DNA of 19,320 bases. Source: Deltaproteobacteria bacterium (GTDB taxonomy: Bacteria > Desulfobacterota_C > Deferrisomatia > Deferrisomatales > JACRMM01). Positions 7,988-14,895 of this stretch are shown piece after piece. The notes beneath the pieces were generated by a model, which did no database searches, was not told the DNA's origin, and saw nothing but the letters and a program-made list of their open reading frames with translations. A program made the position numbers and the translations under genes. The stretch's first letter is position 1. Every line of letters starts with the position of its first letter. Location of the stretch: positions 1-19,320 of the forward strand of contig JACRCS010000028.1 in assembly GCA_016218905.1 (NCBI GenBank), read 5' to 3'.

Positions 7988-8528
7988 ACTGCTCTTCGTA
8001 CTCGTACCCCGCCCGAAACGCGTTCTCGTTCAGCTTTTCCGTGCCCGGCGGGACGCTCGCTAGGAGCGCCTTCTTCATGGCGTCGGGGCTGACGAGCTTC
8101 GCCCGGGCGGTGATGAAGCCGAGCATGACGATGTTCGCCACCATCACGCGTCCCAGGCCCTCGGCGAGACGCGTGGCGGGGATGCGGTGGATCCGGAGGT
8201 CCGGGCGCTTGGGCACGGTCCGTACCAGGTCCTCGTTGACGAGGACCAGGGCGCCTTCCGCCGCGTTGGGACCGTAGGTGCGCGCCGCCTCTTCCGACAT
8301 GAGCACCAGCACGTCCGGCACGGTCACGCAGGGGTAGTATATCCGGGCGTCGGAGACGACCACGTCCGCGCTGCAGGCGCCCCCCCGGGCCTCCGGACCG
8401 AAGCTCTGGGTGAGCACGGCGTTCCGGCCCTCGTGGAGGGTCACCGCCATGCCCAGGATCTCGCCCGCGAGGATGATCCCCTGGCCCCCGAAGCCGCTCA
8501 GGCGGACCTGCGTCTTTCCGTCACTCAT
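7965..8528 (-). CDS. korC: 2-oxoacid:ferredoxin oxidoreductase, gamma subunit
   Basis: This is the gamma subunit of a 2-oxoacid:ferredoxin oxidoreductase, 187 residues, the normal size for a stand-alone gamma chain. The family motif is RLSGFGGQGIILAGEILG (residues 9-26), followed by QSFGPEARGGACSADVVVSD and PDVLVLMSEEA, both typical of KorC/VorC-type subunits. The ATG at 8528 overlaps the korB stop in ATGA. The last residues, QLSVIGSR, and the TAA stop are encoded inside the short-word repeat array. Family members normally end soon after the AFxAGYE segment seen here, so the tail has probably been replaced or extended by repeat sequence. It should bind the alpha and beta subunits; the substrate could be 2-oxoglutarate or another 2-oxoacid. 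Confidence 0.92.
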   Translation of the reverse strand: MSDGKTQVRLSGFGGQGIILAGEILGMAVTLHEGRNAVLTQSFGPEARGGACSADVVVSDARIYYPCVTVPDVLVLMSEEAARTYGPNAAEGALVLVNEDLVRTVPKRPDLRIHRIPATRLAEGLGRVMVANIVMLGFITARAKLVSPDAMKKALLASVPPGTEKLNENAFRAGYEYEEQLSVIGSR

Positions 8529-9421
8529 CTGCGCCCCCGCGCTCGGCTCACGACGCGCTCCTCGTAGAGCTCGAGGAAGGTCGGCTTCTCGACATCCACA
8601 AACTTCCCGACGGCGATCCGGCCGGTGAGACCGAGCGCCGTCTCCTCCGGATCGAGCTCGTCCGTCAGGTACGAGTTGTCCCGGTAGGAGCGCATGAGGT
8701 CGAGCCCGGCTCCGAGCTTGTTCCGGCGGCCGTGGGCCGTCGGGCAGGGGGAGATCGCCTCGATGAAGCAGAAGCCCGGCTTCGCCATCGCTTGGAGGAT
8801 CGAGTCACGGAGCTCGTGCGTGTGGAGCGCGGTCCAGCGGGCGACGTAGACCGCACCCGCCGCCTTCGCCAGGTAGACGAGGTTGAACGCGTGTTCGGAG
8901 GCGCCGTAAGGGGTCGTCGCCGAGATGGCGCTCAAGGGCGTCGTCGGGCCCGCCTGCCCCCCGGTCATGCCGTAGTTGAAGTTGTTGACGCAGACGACGG
9001 TCAGGTCGACGTTCCGGCGCGCCGCGTGGATCAGGTGGTTCCCGCCGATCGCGAAGAGGTCGCCGTCGCCGCTGATGACCACGACGTTCAGCTCGGGATT
9101 GGCGAGCTTCAGCCCCGTGGCGAAGGGGAGGGCCCGGCCGTGGGTGGTGTGATAGGTGTCGAAGTTCAGGTAGCCCGCCGCCCGGCCGCAGCAACCGATC
9201 CCGGAGACTACGACGGTCTTCTCCCGGTCCCGGCCGCTCTTCTCGACGGCCTTGACGAAGGCGTTCAGGACGATGCCGTTCCCGCACCCGGGGCACCAGA
9301 TGTGGGGGATGCGGCCTTCCTTCAGGTAACGGTCGAGGGGATGGGCGCCGTGGCCCTGGATCCGGGCCTTCTTCGCCTGCACGGGGGTGAAGGGCGGTGC
9401 GTCGAGGAGCCTCTCCATCAT
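8525..9421 (-). CDS. korB: 2-oxoacid:ferredoxin oxidoreductase, beta (TPP) subunit
   Basis: The beta subunit binds thiamine diphosphate and, with alpha, decarboxylates the 2-oxoacid and makes acyl-CoA. This 298-residue protein has WCPGCGNGIV (Cys43, Cys46) and GIGCCGRAAGY, which hold an Fe-S cluster. The TPP/Mg motif is SGDGDLFAIGGNHLIHAARR (GDGD at 118-121) ending at NNFNYGMTGGQ. The HTTHGRALPFATGLK segment is typical of the Kor/Vor branch rather than the large single-chain pyruvate enzymes. Two adjacent ATG codons (9421 and 9418) can start it; the first gives the ATGA overlap with korA seen at the other junctions. The frame runs open further upstream, but only as an out-of-frame reading of korA. 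Substrate specificity cannot be read from the sequence with confidence. Confidence 0.93.
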   Translation of the reverse strand: MMERLLDAPPFTPVQAKKARIQGHGAHPLDRYLKEGRIPHIWCPGCGNGIVLNAFVKAVEKSGRDREKTVVVSGIGCCGRAAGYLNFDTYHTTHGRALPFATGLKLANPELNVVVISGDGDLFAIGGNHLIHAARRNVDLTVVCVNNFNYGMTGGQAGPTTPLSAISATTPYGASEHAFNLVYLAKAAGAVYVARWTALHTHELRDSILQAMAKPGFCFIEAISPCPTAHGRRNKLGAGLDLMRSYRDNSYLTDELDPEETALGLTGRIAVGKFVDVEKPTFLELYEERVVSRARGRR

Positions 9422-10575
9422 GCCGCCACCTCCTCGACGACCCGAAGGAGCTCGTCGGGCGCAAAGATCCGTCCGCCCATGAAGCCGGCGAGCACGGTCT
9501 CCGCGGCTCCCGCCGCGCACCGCTCCACCTCTCGCGCGATCTGCCCCCGGTTGATCTCCGCCACGACGAAGGCCTTCACCTGCGGGCGGGAGGCGAGCTC
9601 CCGGAGCTTCCGCTCCGCGAAGGGCCAGATCGTGATGAGCCGCAGGAGCCCGACTTTGAGCCCCTTCTGCCGCGCCAGGTGGACGACCTCCTCGGAGGTC
9701 CGGGCCGAGCAGCCGTAGGAGACGACGACGACCTCGGCATCCTCCAGGTAGAACTCCTCGGTGCGGACGATGCGGTCGGCGTTGCCCTCGATCTTCCGCA
9801 CCAGGCGCTGGATCAGACGTTCCTGCGCCTCCGCCGTGATCACCGGATAGCCGAACTCGTCGTGGGTGAGGCCCGTCATGTGGACGTGGTACCCCTCGCC
9901 CGCGAGCGCCATGGGCGGGACGCCATCCTCCTCCGGCAGGTACGGGGCGAACTCCCTCGTCCCCGGCCTGGGCCGCCGGCGGGGGGTGACCTGGATGCGA
10001 TCGGGCTCGGGGATGACCACCTTCTCGGTCATGTGCCCGACCACCTCGTCGCTCAAGAGGATCACGGGCGTGCGGTAGCGCTCGGCGAGGTTGAAGGCCT
10101 CGACGGTGAGCTCGAAGGCCTCCTGGGGCGAGTCGGGCGCCAGGGCGATCACGCCGTAGTCGCCGTGGGACCCCCAGCGGGCCTGCATGACGTCCTGCTG
10201 TGCGACCAGGGTGGGGAGCCCGGTGGAGGGGCCGGCGCGCATGATGTTCGCCACCACGCAGGGGACCTCGAGCATGGCCGCCAGCCCCAGGTTCTCCGCC
10301 ATGAGGGAGAAGCCGGGACCGGAGGTCGAGGTCATCGCCCGGGCGCCGGCGCAGGAAGCGCCGATGATCGCCGCCATCGAGGCGATCTCGTCCTCCATCT
10401 GGATGTAGAGGCCGCCGGTCTGGGGGAGGCGCTTCGCCATGCGCTCGGCGACCTCCGTGGCCGGCGTGATCGGGTACCCCGCGAAGAAGGTGCAGCCCGC
10501 GGCGAGTCCCCCCTCCGCGCACGCCTGGTCGCCGTTCATGAAGTGGGTGCCGGTGAGAACCGCGCTACCCTTCAC
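9418..10575 (-). CDS. korA: 2-oxoacid:ferredoxin oxidoreductase, alpha subunit
   Basis: The alpha subunit contributes the second half of the active site. The 385-residue protein has the N-terminal pyrimidine-binding-type segment NGDQACAEGGLAAGCTFFAG followed by YPITPATEVAERM. It continues with MTSTSGPGFSLMAENLGLA, IMRAGPSTGLPTLVAQQD and the C-terminal transketolase-like part (VVVSYGCSARTSEEVV, VVAEINRGQI). It has no gamma domain fused, which agrees with the separate korC. The start is GTG at 10575, with GGAGG about 7 bases upstream; the next ATG at 10539 would remove the usual short leader before NGDQAC. It overlaps korD by 11 bases and korB by 4, so the four genes are one translation-coupled operon. 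Assignment to the Kor/Vor family is firm; the exact 2-oxoacid is not. Confidence 0.93.
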   Translation of the reverse strand: MKGSAVLTGTHFMNGDQACAEGGLAAGCTFFAGYPITPATEVAERMAKRLPQTGGLYIQMEDEIASMAAIIGASCAGARAMTSTSGPGFSLMAENLGLAAMLEVPCVVANIMRAGPSTGLPTLVAQQDVMQARWGSHGDYGVIALAPDSPQEAFELTVEAFNLAERYRTPVILLSDEVVGHMTEKVVIPEPDRIQVTPRRRPRPGTREFAPYLPEEDGVPPMALAGEGYHVHMTGLTHDEFGYPVITAEAQERLIQRLVRKIEGNADRIVRTEEFYLEDAEVVVVSYGCSARTSEEVVHLARQKGLKVGLLRLITIWPFAERKLRELASRPQVKAFVVAEINRGQIAREVERCAAGAAETVLAGFMGGRIFAPDELLRVVEEVAA

Positions 10576-10900
10576 GGCGCCGCCTCCGGCTCCGCGACGT
10601 GGTCGCTTCGGTGCGCAGCACGTCCTTCACCTCGAGCTCCCTTCGCCCTTCCGAGGTGACGAAGATCGCGAACTCGGGACAGACCGTTTCGCAGTAGTTG
10701 CAGTTCTTGCACGAGCCCTCCTCTTTGACATAGGGAGGGTGATAGCCCTTTTCGTTGAACTCCTTGGCCTCGGCGAGCACCCCGGTTGGACAGAACTCGA
10801 TGCAGTACTTGCAGCCTTTGCACCGATAGGCGATGACGTTCACCTTTCCGAGCGTGACTTCCCGCCCCTTCGCATCGATGGGCATCCGCCAAAAGTCCAT
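10565..10900 (-). CDS. korD: 2-oxoacid:ferredoxin oxidoreductase, delta (ferredoxin) subunit
   Basis: This 111-residue subunit carries two [4Fe-4S] clusters that take electrons from the TPP site to free ferredoxin. The motifs are CKGCKYCIEFCP (Cys27, 30, 33, 37) and CKNCNYCETVCP (Cys64, 67, 70, 74). I chose the ATG at 10900 because GAGGGCGAG precedes it and the protein then begins as family members do; an open frame reaches 10972 but runs through the promoter. The C terminus is very basic (SRSRRRRREG) because the same bases hold the ribosome site of korA. It is the first gene of the operon, preceded by a sigma70-like promoter. Confidence 0.9.
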   Translation of the reverse strand: MDFWRMPIDAKGREVTLGKVNVIAYRCKGCKYCIEFCPTGVLAEAKEFNEKGYHPPYVKEEGSCKNCNYCETVCPEFAIFVTSEGRRELEVKDVLRTEATTSRSRRRRREG

Positions 10901-10943
10901 CTCGCCCTCACGCCCGCGAAAGACCCGCGCCGAAACCCGAGCA

Positions 10944-10972
10944 GGTATAGCAACGCTCCGGCATGCGTTCAA
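10944..10972 (-). promoter_or_regulatory. Sigma70-type promoter for korDABC
   Basis: On the minus strand TTGAAC (10972-10967) and TATACC (10949-10944) are separated by exactly 17 bases. A locally A/T-rich stretch (AAAACAAATAACGATT) lies just upstream, like an UP element. Transcription would start near 10937, giving a leader of about 35-40 bases before the korD ATG. This is the clearest promoter in the window, and in a GC-rich setting its AT content stands out. Confidence 0.6.
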
Positions 10973-10999
10973 TCGTTATTTGTTTTGACGAGTTGCGAG

Positions 11000-11025
11000 G
11001 CCGCTCCCGAGGGCCGGGGAGCGGC
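11000..11025 (-). terminator. GC-rich hairpin after the molybdenum large-subunit gene
   Basis: GCCGCTCCC (11000-11008) pairs perfectly with GGGAGCGGC (11017-11025) around an 8-base loop. It starts 9 bases after the stop of the large-subunit gene and lies just upstream of the korD promoter. There is no U-tract. It probably separates the two operons. Confidence 0.5.
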
Positions 11026-11034
11026 GAAGGAACG

Positions 11035-13254
11035 TCAGATGAGCTTGTCCGGCGTGATCGGCAGCTCCCGGATGCGCTTGCCCGTCGCGTGGAAGACGGC
11101 GTTCGCGACGGCCGCCGCCACCCCGACGATCCCGATCTCGCCCAAGCCCTTGGCGCCGAGGGAGTTCACCACCTCGTCCTTCTCCTCCACGAAGAGGACC
11201 TCGACGTCCGGAGCGTCGGCGCAGACCGGGATGTGGTACTCCGCCAGGTTGTGGTTCACGAAACGGCCGAAGGCGTGGTCGAGGACGCTCTCCTCTTGGA
11301 GGGCCGTGCCGAGCCCCATGACGATCCCCCCGAGGACCTGGCTCCGGGCCGTCTTTGGGTTGAGCACCCGCCCCCCGGCCACGGCGCTGACGACCCGGGT
11401 GGCGCGGACCGTGCCGAAGTCCGCGTCGACCTTTACCTCCGCGAAGATCGCCGAGTGGACGTAGCGGGAGTACTTCTCCTGCTCCTCCGAGGGCTCCGCC
11501 GTCGCCTCCTCCTCCAGGACCGCCGCTCCGCCGCGCCGCATCGCCTCCGCCAGGGTGACGGAGCGCGACGGGTCAGCTTTCGAGCGGAGCCGACCCCCCT
11601 CGAAGAGTACGTCGGCGCGGGTCAGACCCGAGAGAGGGGAGCCTTCGAACCCGCCCGCGAAGCGGAAGAGCCTCTCTTGGAGGCGTTCGCACGCGAGCTT
11701 CACGGCCGAGCCGACCGACGAGGTCGTCCAGGAGCCTCCTTCCACCGGCGCGAAGGGCAGGGAAGAGTCGCCGAGCCGGAAGCGAACGTTCTCGACGGGG
11801 AGCCCCAGGGTTCCGGCGGCGATCTGCGTCATGACCGTGTAGGTGCCCGGACCGATGTCCGCCGTCGCGCTCGCCACCGTGAGCTCGCCGTCGGCGGTCA
11901 GCACCGCCCTGGCGGCCGCCGGCAGCTGGTAGGCCTCCCAGATTCCGCCGGCCATGCCCCAGCCGACGAGGGCGGCTCCTTCGCGCATGGAACGCGGAAG
12001 GGGATTTCGCCTCGCCCAACCGAAGCGCTCCGCCCCTTCCCGGTAGCAGGCCCGGAGCTCCTTGCTCGAGAAAGGCTTGCCTTCGCTCTGGTCCGTTTCC
12101 GCGTAGTTTCGGAGCCGCAGCTCGATCGGGTCGACCCCGAGCCTCGCGGCGAGCTCGTCCATGGCGCTCTCGAGCGCGAAGAGCCCCCATACCGCGCCCG
12201 GCGCCCGCATGTCGTTGGGGGTCGGCAGGTCGAGGCCGACGACCTTGCGCGCGAGCTTCACGTTCTCGCAGCGGTAGAGGACGCCCGACCAGTCGACCAC
12301 CGTCTCGCTGTAGTCCTCGAACCGTGAAGTCTCGCTGAGCGCCTCGTGGAGGAGCGCCTCGAGCCGTCCTTCCGGCGAGGCGCCGAGCGCCACGCGCTGC
12401 CACGTCACCGGGCGGTGCCCGAACGTAAACATCTGCTGCCGCGTCAGCTCGACGCGGACCGGCCGGCCCAGGTCGAGCGCGGCCAGGACCGCCAGGGGGA
12501 GGTGGTACTGCGGGCGCAGCCCCGACCCGAACGCGCCCCCCACGAAGGGCGACAGGACGCGGACCGTCGCTTCCGCGAGCCCGAACACCTTGCAGAGGTA
12601 CCCGTGGACGTTTCGCGCGCCCTGCGTCTTGTCGTAGACGGTGACCCCTCCGTCGGGTCCGGGCAGCGCCGTCGCGGCGAAGAGCTCCAGCGGGTTGTGG
12701 TGCTCCACCGGGACAAGGTACTCCGCTTCCACCCGCACGGCGGCGCCGGCGAGAGCCTTCTCGGCGTCACCCCGGGACGTGGGGCCGGCCATGCCCCCTC
12801 TCGGCCTCGGCTCGCGGGCTCCCTTCAGATGCCCCAGGAGATCCGTGGCGTGCGGCGCGGGCGCGTACTCGACCCGGACGAGTGAGGCGGCGTATCTCGC
12901 CGCTTCGGGACTGTCGGCGACGACGAGCGCGACCGGCTGGGCACTGAAGCGGACCTCGGGGTCTTGGAAGGGGCGAAAGGGTGAGCCCGGGGGCGCCACT
13001 TCGTCCTGCCAGCTCTCGTCGTCGCCCGCGAGCTTCCGCGTGTTCTCGTGGGTGAAGATCTTCAGGACGCCCGGGACCTTCCGGGCTGCGGCCTCGTCGA
13101 CGCGGACGATCCTTCCCCGCGCCACAGCGGCCGAGACGACGAAGCCGTAAGCGAGGTCCGAGATCGGGTGGTCGGCGGCGTACTGCGCTCCGCCCGTCAC
13201 CTTGGCGGGCCCGTCCACCCGGTTTGTCGGCGTTCCGATGGGGCTCGCGCTCAT
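11035..13254 (-). CDS. Xanthine dehydrogenase-family Mo large subunit (PaoC/YagR-like)
   Basis: This 739-residue protein is the molybdenum cofactor subunit of a xanthine dehydrogenase-superfamily hydroxylase or aldehyde oxidoreductase. It is about as long as E. coli PaoC (YagR). Visible motifs are the N-terminal RVDGPAKVTGGAQYAAD, the cofactor-binding SPFVGGAFGSGLRPQYH (about 235-251), the active-site Arg350 in PNDMRAPGAVWG, and the catalytic Glu at about 706 in GAKGLGEIGIVG. These agree with the PaoC branch. It lacks the AYRCSFR loop of form I CO dehydrogenase, so CO is not the expected substrate. The ATG at 13254 overlaps the medium-subunit stop in ATGA. The frame is open far upstream to 14271, but that part is the medium-subunit gene read out of frame. 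Substrate could be an aromatic or aliphatic aldehyde; no XdhC-like maturation gene is in view. Confidence 0.88.
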   Translation of the reverse strand: MSASPIGTPTNRVDGPAKVTGGAQYAADHPISDLAYGFVVSAAVARGRIVRVDEAAARKVPGVLKIFTHENTRKLAGDDESWQDEVAPPGSPFRPFQDPEVRFSAQPVALVVADSPEAARYAASLVRVEYAPAPHATDLLGHLKGAREPRPRGGMAGPTSRGDAEKALAGAAVRVEAEYLVPVEHHNPLELFAATALPGPDGGVTVYDKTQGARNVHGYLCKVFGLAEATVRVLSPFVGGAFGSGLRPQYHLPLAVLAALDLGRPVRVELTRQQMFTFGHRPVTWQRVALGASPEGRLEALLHEALSETSRFEDYSETVVDWSGVLYRCENVKLARKVVGLDLPTPNDMRAPGAVWGLFALESAMDELAARLGVDPIELRLRNYAETDQSEGKPFSSKELRACYREGAERFGWARRNPLPRSMREGAALVGWGMAGGIWEAYQLPAAARAVLTADGELTVASATADIGPGTYTVMTQIAAGTLGLPVENVRFRLGDSSLPFAPVEGGSWTTSSVGSAVKLACERLQERLFRFAGGFEGSPLSGLTRADVLFEGGRLRSKADPSRSVTLAEAMRRGGAAVLEEEATAEPSEEQEKYSRYVHSAIFAEVKVDADFGTVRATRVVSAVAGGRVLNPKTARSQVLGGIVMGLGTALQEESVLDHAFGRFVNHNLAEYHIPVCADAPDVEVLFVEEKDEVVNSLGAKGLGEIGIVGVAAAVANAVFHATGKRIRELPITPDKLI

Positions 13255-14243
13255 GGCTGCACCTCTCCGGCCGCGTCGCTGAGGGCGCGGATCACTGCGC
13301 GCTCGGCGAGCTCGACCTTGAAGTCGTTGTGGCCAAAGCCTCGGGCCCCGCTCAGGAGGGCGCCGGCCAACTTGCGGAAGTTCGCCGCCGAGACCTCCTG
13401 CCCCCGGAGCAGGGCCTCGGCCTCGGGCTTCCGCCACGGCCTGTGGGCGACGCCGCCGAGGGCGACTCGCGCCTCCCGGACCGTGCGCCCCTCCAGTTCC
13501 AGGGCGGCGGCCACGGAGACGAGGGCGAAGGAATAGGACGCCCGTTCCCGCACCTTCACGTAGGCGCAGTGCTCGGCGAACCCCCTCCCGGGGAGTTCGA
13601 CTGCGGTGACGAGCTCGTGCGGGCCGAGGGTCGTGTCGCGGTGCGGCGCGTCGCGGGGGAGTCGGCAAAGATCGCCGAGGGCGATCGTGCGCTCCCCTCC
13701 GGGCCCGACGACCCGGACGAGCGCCTCCAGGGCCGCCAGCGCCACGCAGAGATCCGAGGGGTGGGTCGCGATGCAGTGCTCGCTCGTGCCCAGGATCGCG
13801 TGGGCGCGGTTGAACCCCGTCCGGGCGGAGCAGCCCGCGCCGGGGCTGCGCTTGTTGCAGGGCGTCGCCACGTCGTAGAAGTAGGGGCAGCGCGTCCGCT
13901 GGAGCAGGTTTCCCCCGACGGTCGCAACGTTTCGGAGCTGGGGCGAGGCGCCGGCGAGGAGGGCGCGGGAGACGAGGGGATAGTGCCGCTCGATCGCTTC
14001 GTCCCGCGCGACGTCGGTGTTCGTCGCGAGGGCCCCGATCCGGAGCCCCCCGCCCTGGGCGGGCTCGATCCGCTTCAAGGGAAGTCGCGTGACGTCGACG
14101 AGGCGCTCCGGCCGCTCGACGTTCTCCTTCATCAGGTCGACGAGGTTCGTGCCCCCGGCGATGAACTTCGCCCCCCTCTGGACGGCGATCTCCTGCAGTG
14201 CGGCAGTGACGTTTTCTACCCGGACGTAGGAGAAGGCGTTCAC
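13251..14243 (-). CDS. Mo-hydroxylase FAD subunit (PaoB/YagS-like)
   Basis: This is the FAD-binding medium subunit, 330 residues, passing electrons from the Fe-S clusters of the small subunit to its acceptor. FAD-contact segments are AKFIAGGTNLVDLMKENVE (25-43) and GNVxTVGGNLLQR-like RNVATVGGNLLQR (104-116). Between them and HPSDLCVALAALEA lie Cys119, Cys129, Cys138 and Cys157. These match the Cys-containing loop that holds an extra [4Fe-4S] cluster in PaoB and in 4-hydroxybenzoyl-CoA reductase. The end, GARGFGHNDFKVELAERAV, is typical of YagS. The start is GTG at 14243 with GGAGGGA upstream; it overlaps the small-subunit stop in GTGA. The extra cluster points to a low-potential acceptor such as ferredoxin rather than NAD, which is an inference. 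Confidence 0.88.
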   Translation of the reverse strand: MNAFSYVRVENVTAALQEIAVQRGAKFIAGGTNLVDLMKENVERPERLVDVTRLPLKRIEPAQGGGLRIGALATNTDVARDEAIERHYPLVSRALLAGASPQLRNVATVGGNLLQRTRCPYFYDVATPCNKRSPGAGCSARTGFNRAHAILGTSEHCIATHPSDLCVALAALEALVRVVGPGGERTIALGDLCRLPRDAPHRDTTLGPHELVTAVELPGRGFAEHCAYVKVRERASYSFALVSVAAALELEGRTVREARVALGGVAHRPWRKPEAEALLRGQEVSAANFRKLAGALLSGARGFGHNDFKVELAERAVIRALSDAAGEVQP

Positions 14244-14740
14244 GACTCGCTTCCCTCCTCCGCCACGACATCTCGGATGGCGGCGACGATGTTGGGGTAG
14301 GCCCCGCATCGGCACAAATTCCCGCTCATCGCCTCGCGGATCTCGCCGGGAGTCCGTGCCCTCCCCTCGGCCAGCAACCCGGCTGCGGAGCAGAGTTGGC
14401 CGGGCGTGCAATAGCCGCACTGGAAGGCGTCCCGCTCGATGAAGGCAGCCTGGAGCGGGTGGAGGGCGGGGCCGTCGGAGAGCCCTTCGATGGTCGTCAC
14501 CTCAGCGCCGTCGCACATGACTGCCAGCGCGAGGCAGGAGTCGATCCGCTTCCCGTCGAGAAGGACGGTGCACGCGCCGCACTGGCCATGGTCGCAGCCC
14601 TTCTTCGTCCCCGTGAGGCCGAGGTGATCGCGCAGGGCGTCGAGGAGGGTCGTCCAGGGCGCCACCTCGAGCTCCCTCGCCTGCCCGTTTACGGTGAGCC
14701 GGATGCGAGCTTTCTCGTGGGGCGATATCGTAGTCTTCAT
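14240..14740 (-). CDS. Mo-hydroxylase [2Fe-2S] subunit (PaoA/YagT-like)
   Basis: This 166-residue small subunit has the two [2Fe-2S] domains of xanthine dehydrogenase-family enzymes. The plant-type N-terminal cluster is Cys49, 54, 57 and 69 (GTKKGCDHGQCGACTVLLDG). The C-terminal helical domain carries Cys108, 111, 143 and 145 (FQCGYCTPGQ, GNLCRCGAYPNI). Unlike E. coli PaoA, which has a Tat signal of about 50 residues, it begins only 12 residues before the fold (RLTVNGQ), so the enzyme should stay in the cytoplasm. The ATG at 14740 has a G-rich site (GGGGG) upstream. It is the first gene of a three-gene operon, divergent from the U32 gene across 155 bases. Confidence 0.92.
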   Translation of the reverse strand: MKTTISPHEKARIRLTVNGQARELEVAPWTTLLDALRDHLGLTGTKKGCDHGQCGACTVLLDGKRIDSCLALAVMCDGAEVTTIEGLSDGPALHPLQAAFIERDAFQCGYCTPGQLCSAAGLLAEGRARTPGEIREAMSGNLCRCGAYPNIVAAIRDVVAEEGSES

Positions 14741-14880
14741 GGGTCCCCCTTTGCTGTCGCTTGCCGGGGCTTCTCCACCATGCAGACCGCTTTACCACCC
14801 TTTTCGAGTTTTGCAGGTCGATCGAAAGGCGGATCCCACCCGGCGCCCCGCCCCCCGATCTGTGCCGCGGTGGGAGGCCG

Positions 14881-14895
14881 TGCTACCCTGGGGCG
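14881..14895 (+). promoter_or_regulatory. Possible leaderless-type -10 box for the U32 gene
   Basis: TGCTACCCT (14881-14889) resembles an extended -10 (TGn then TAnnnT). Its end is 6 bases from the ATG at 14896, so transcription would begin at or very near the start codon. No ribosome site precedes the ATG, which fits a leaderless mRNA. The match is short and there is no clear -35, so confidence is low. Confidence 0.3.

Noticed and set aside
8525..10522. korB extended upstream to 665 residues
   Set aside because: The extra sequence is korA read out of frame. The TPP-subunit fold begins right after the ATGA overlap at 9421.
11035..14271. A 1078-codon open frame running from the large-subunit gene through the FAD-subunit gene
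   Set aside because: Only the part from 13254 on has family motifs. The upstream part is the FAD-subunit gene in the wrong frame and reads as arginine/proline-rich nonsense, as is usual in GC-rich DNA.
11035..14740. Aerobic carbon monoxide dehydrogenase (CoxMSL)
   Set aside because: The large subunit lacks the AYRCSFR active-site loop, and its motifs and those of the FAD subunit match PaoC and PaoB better.
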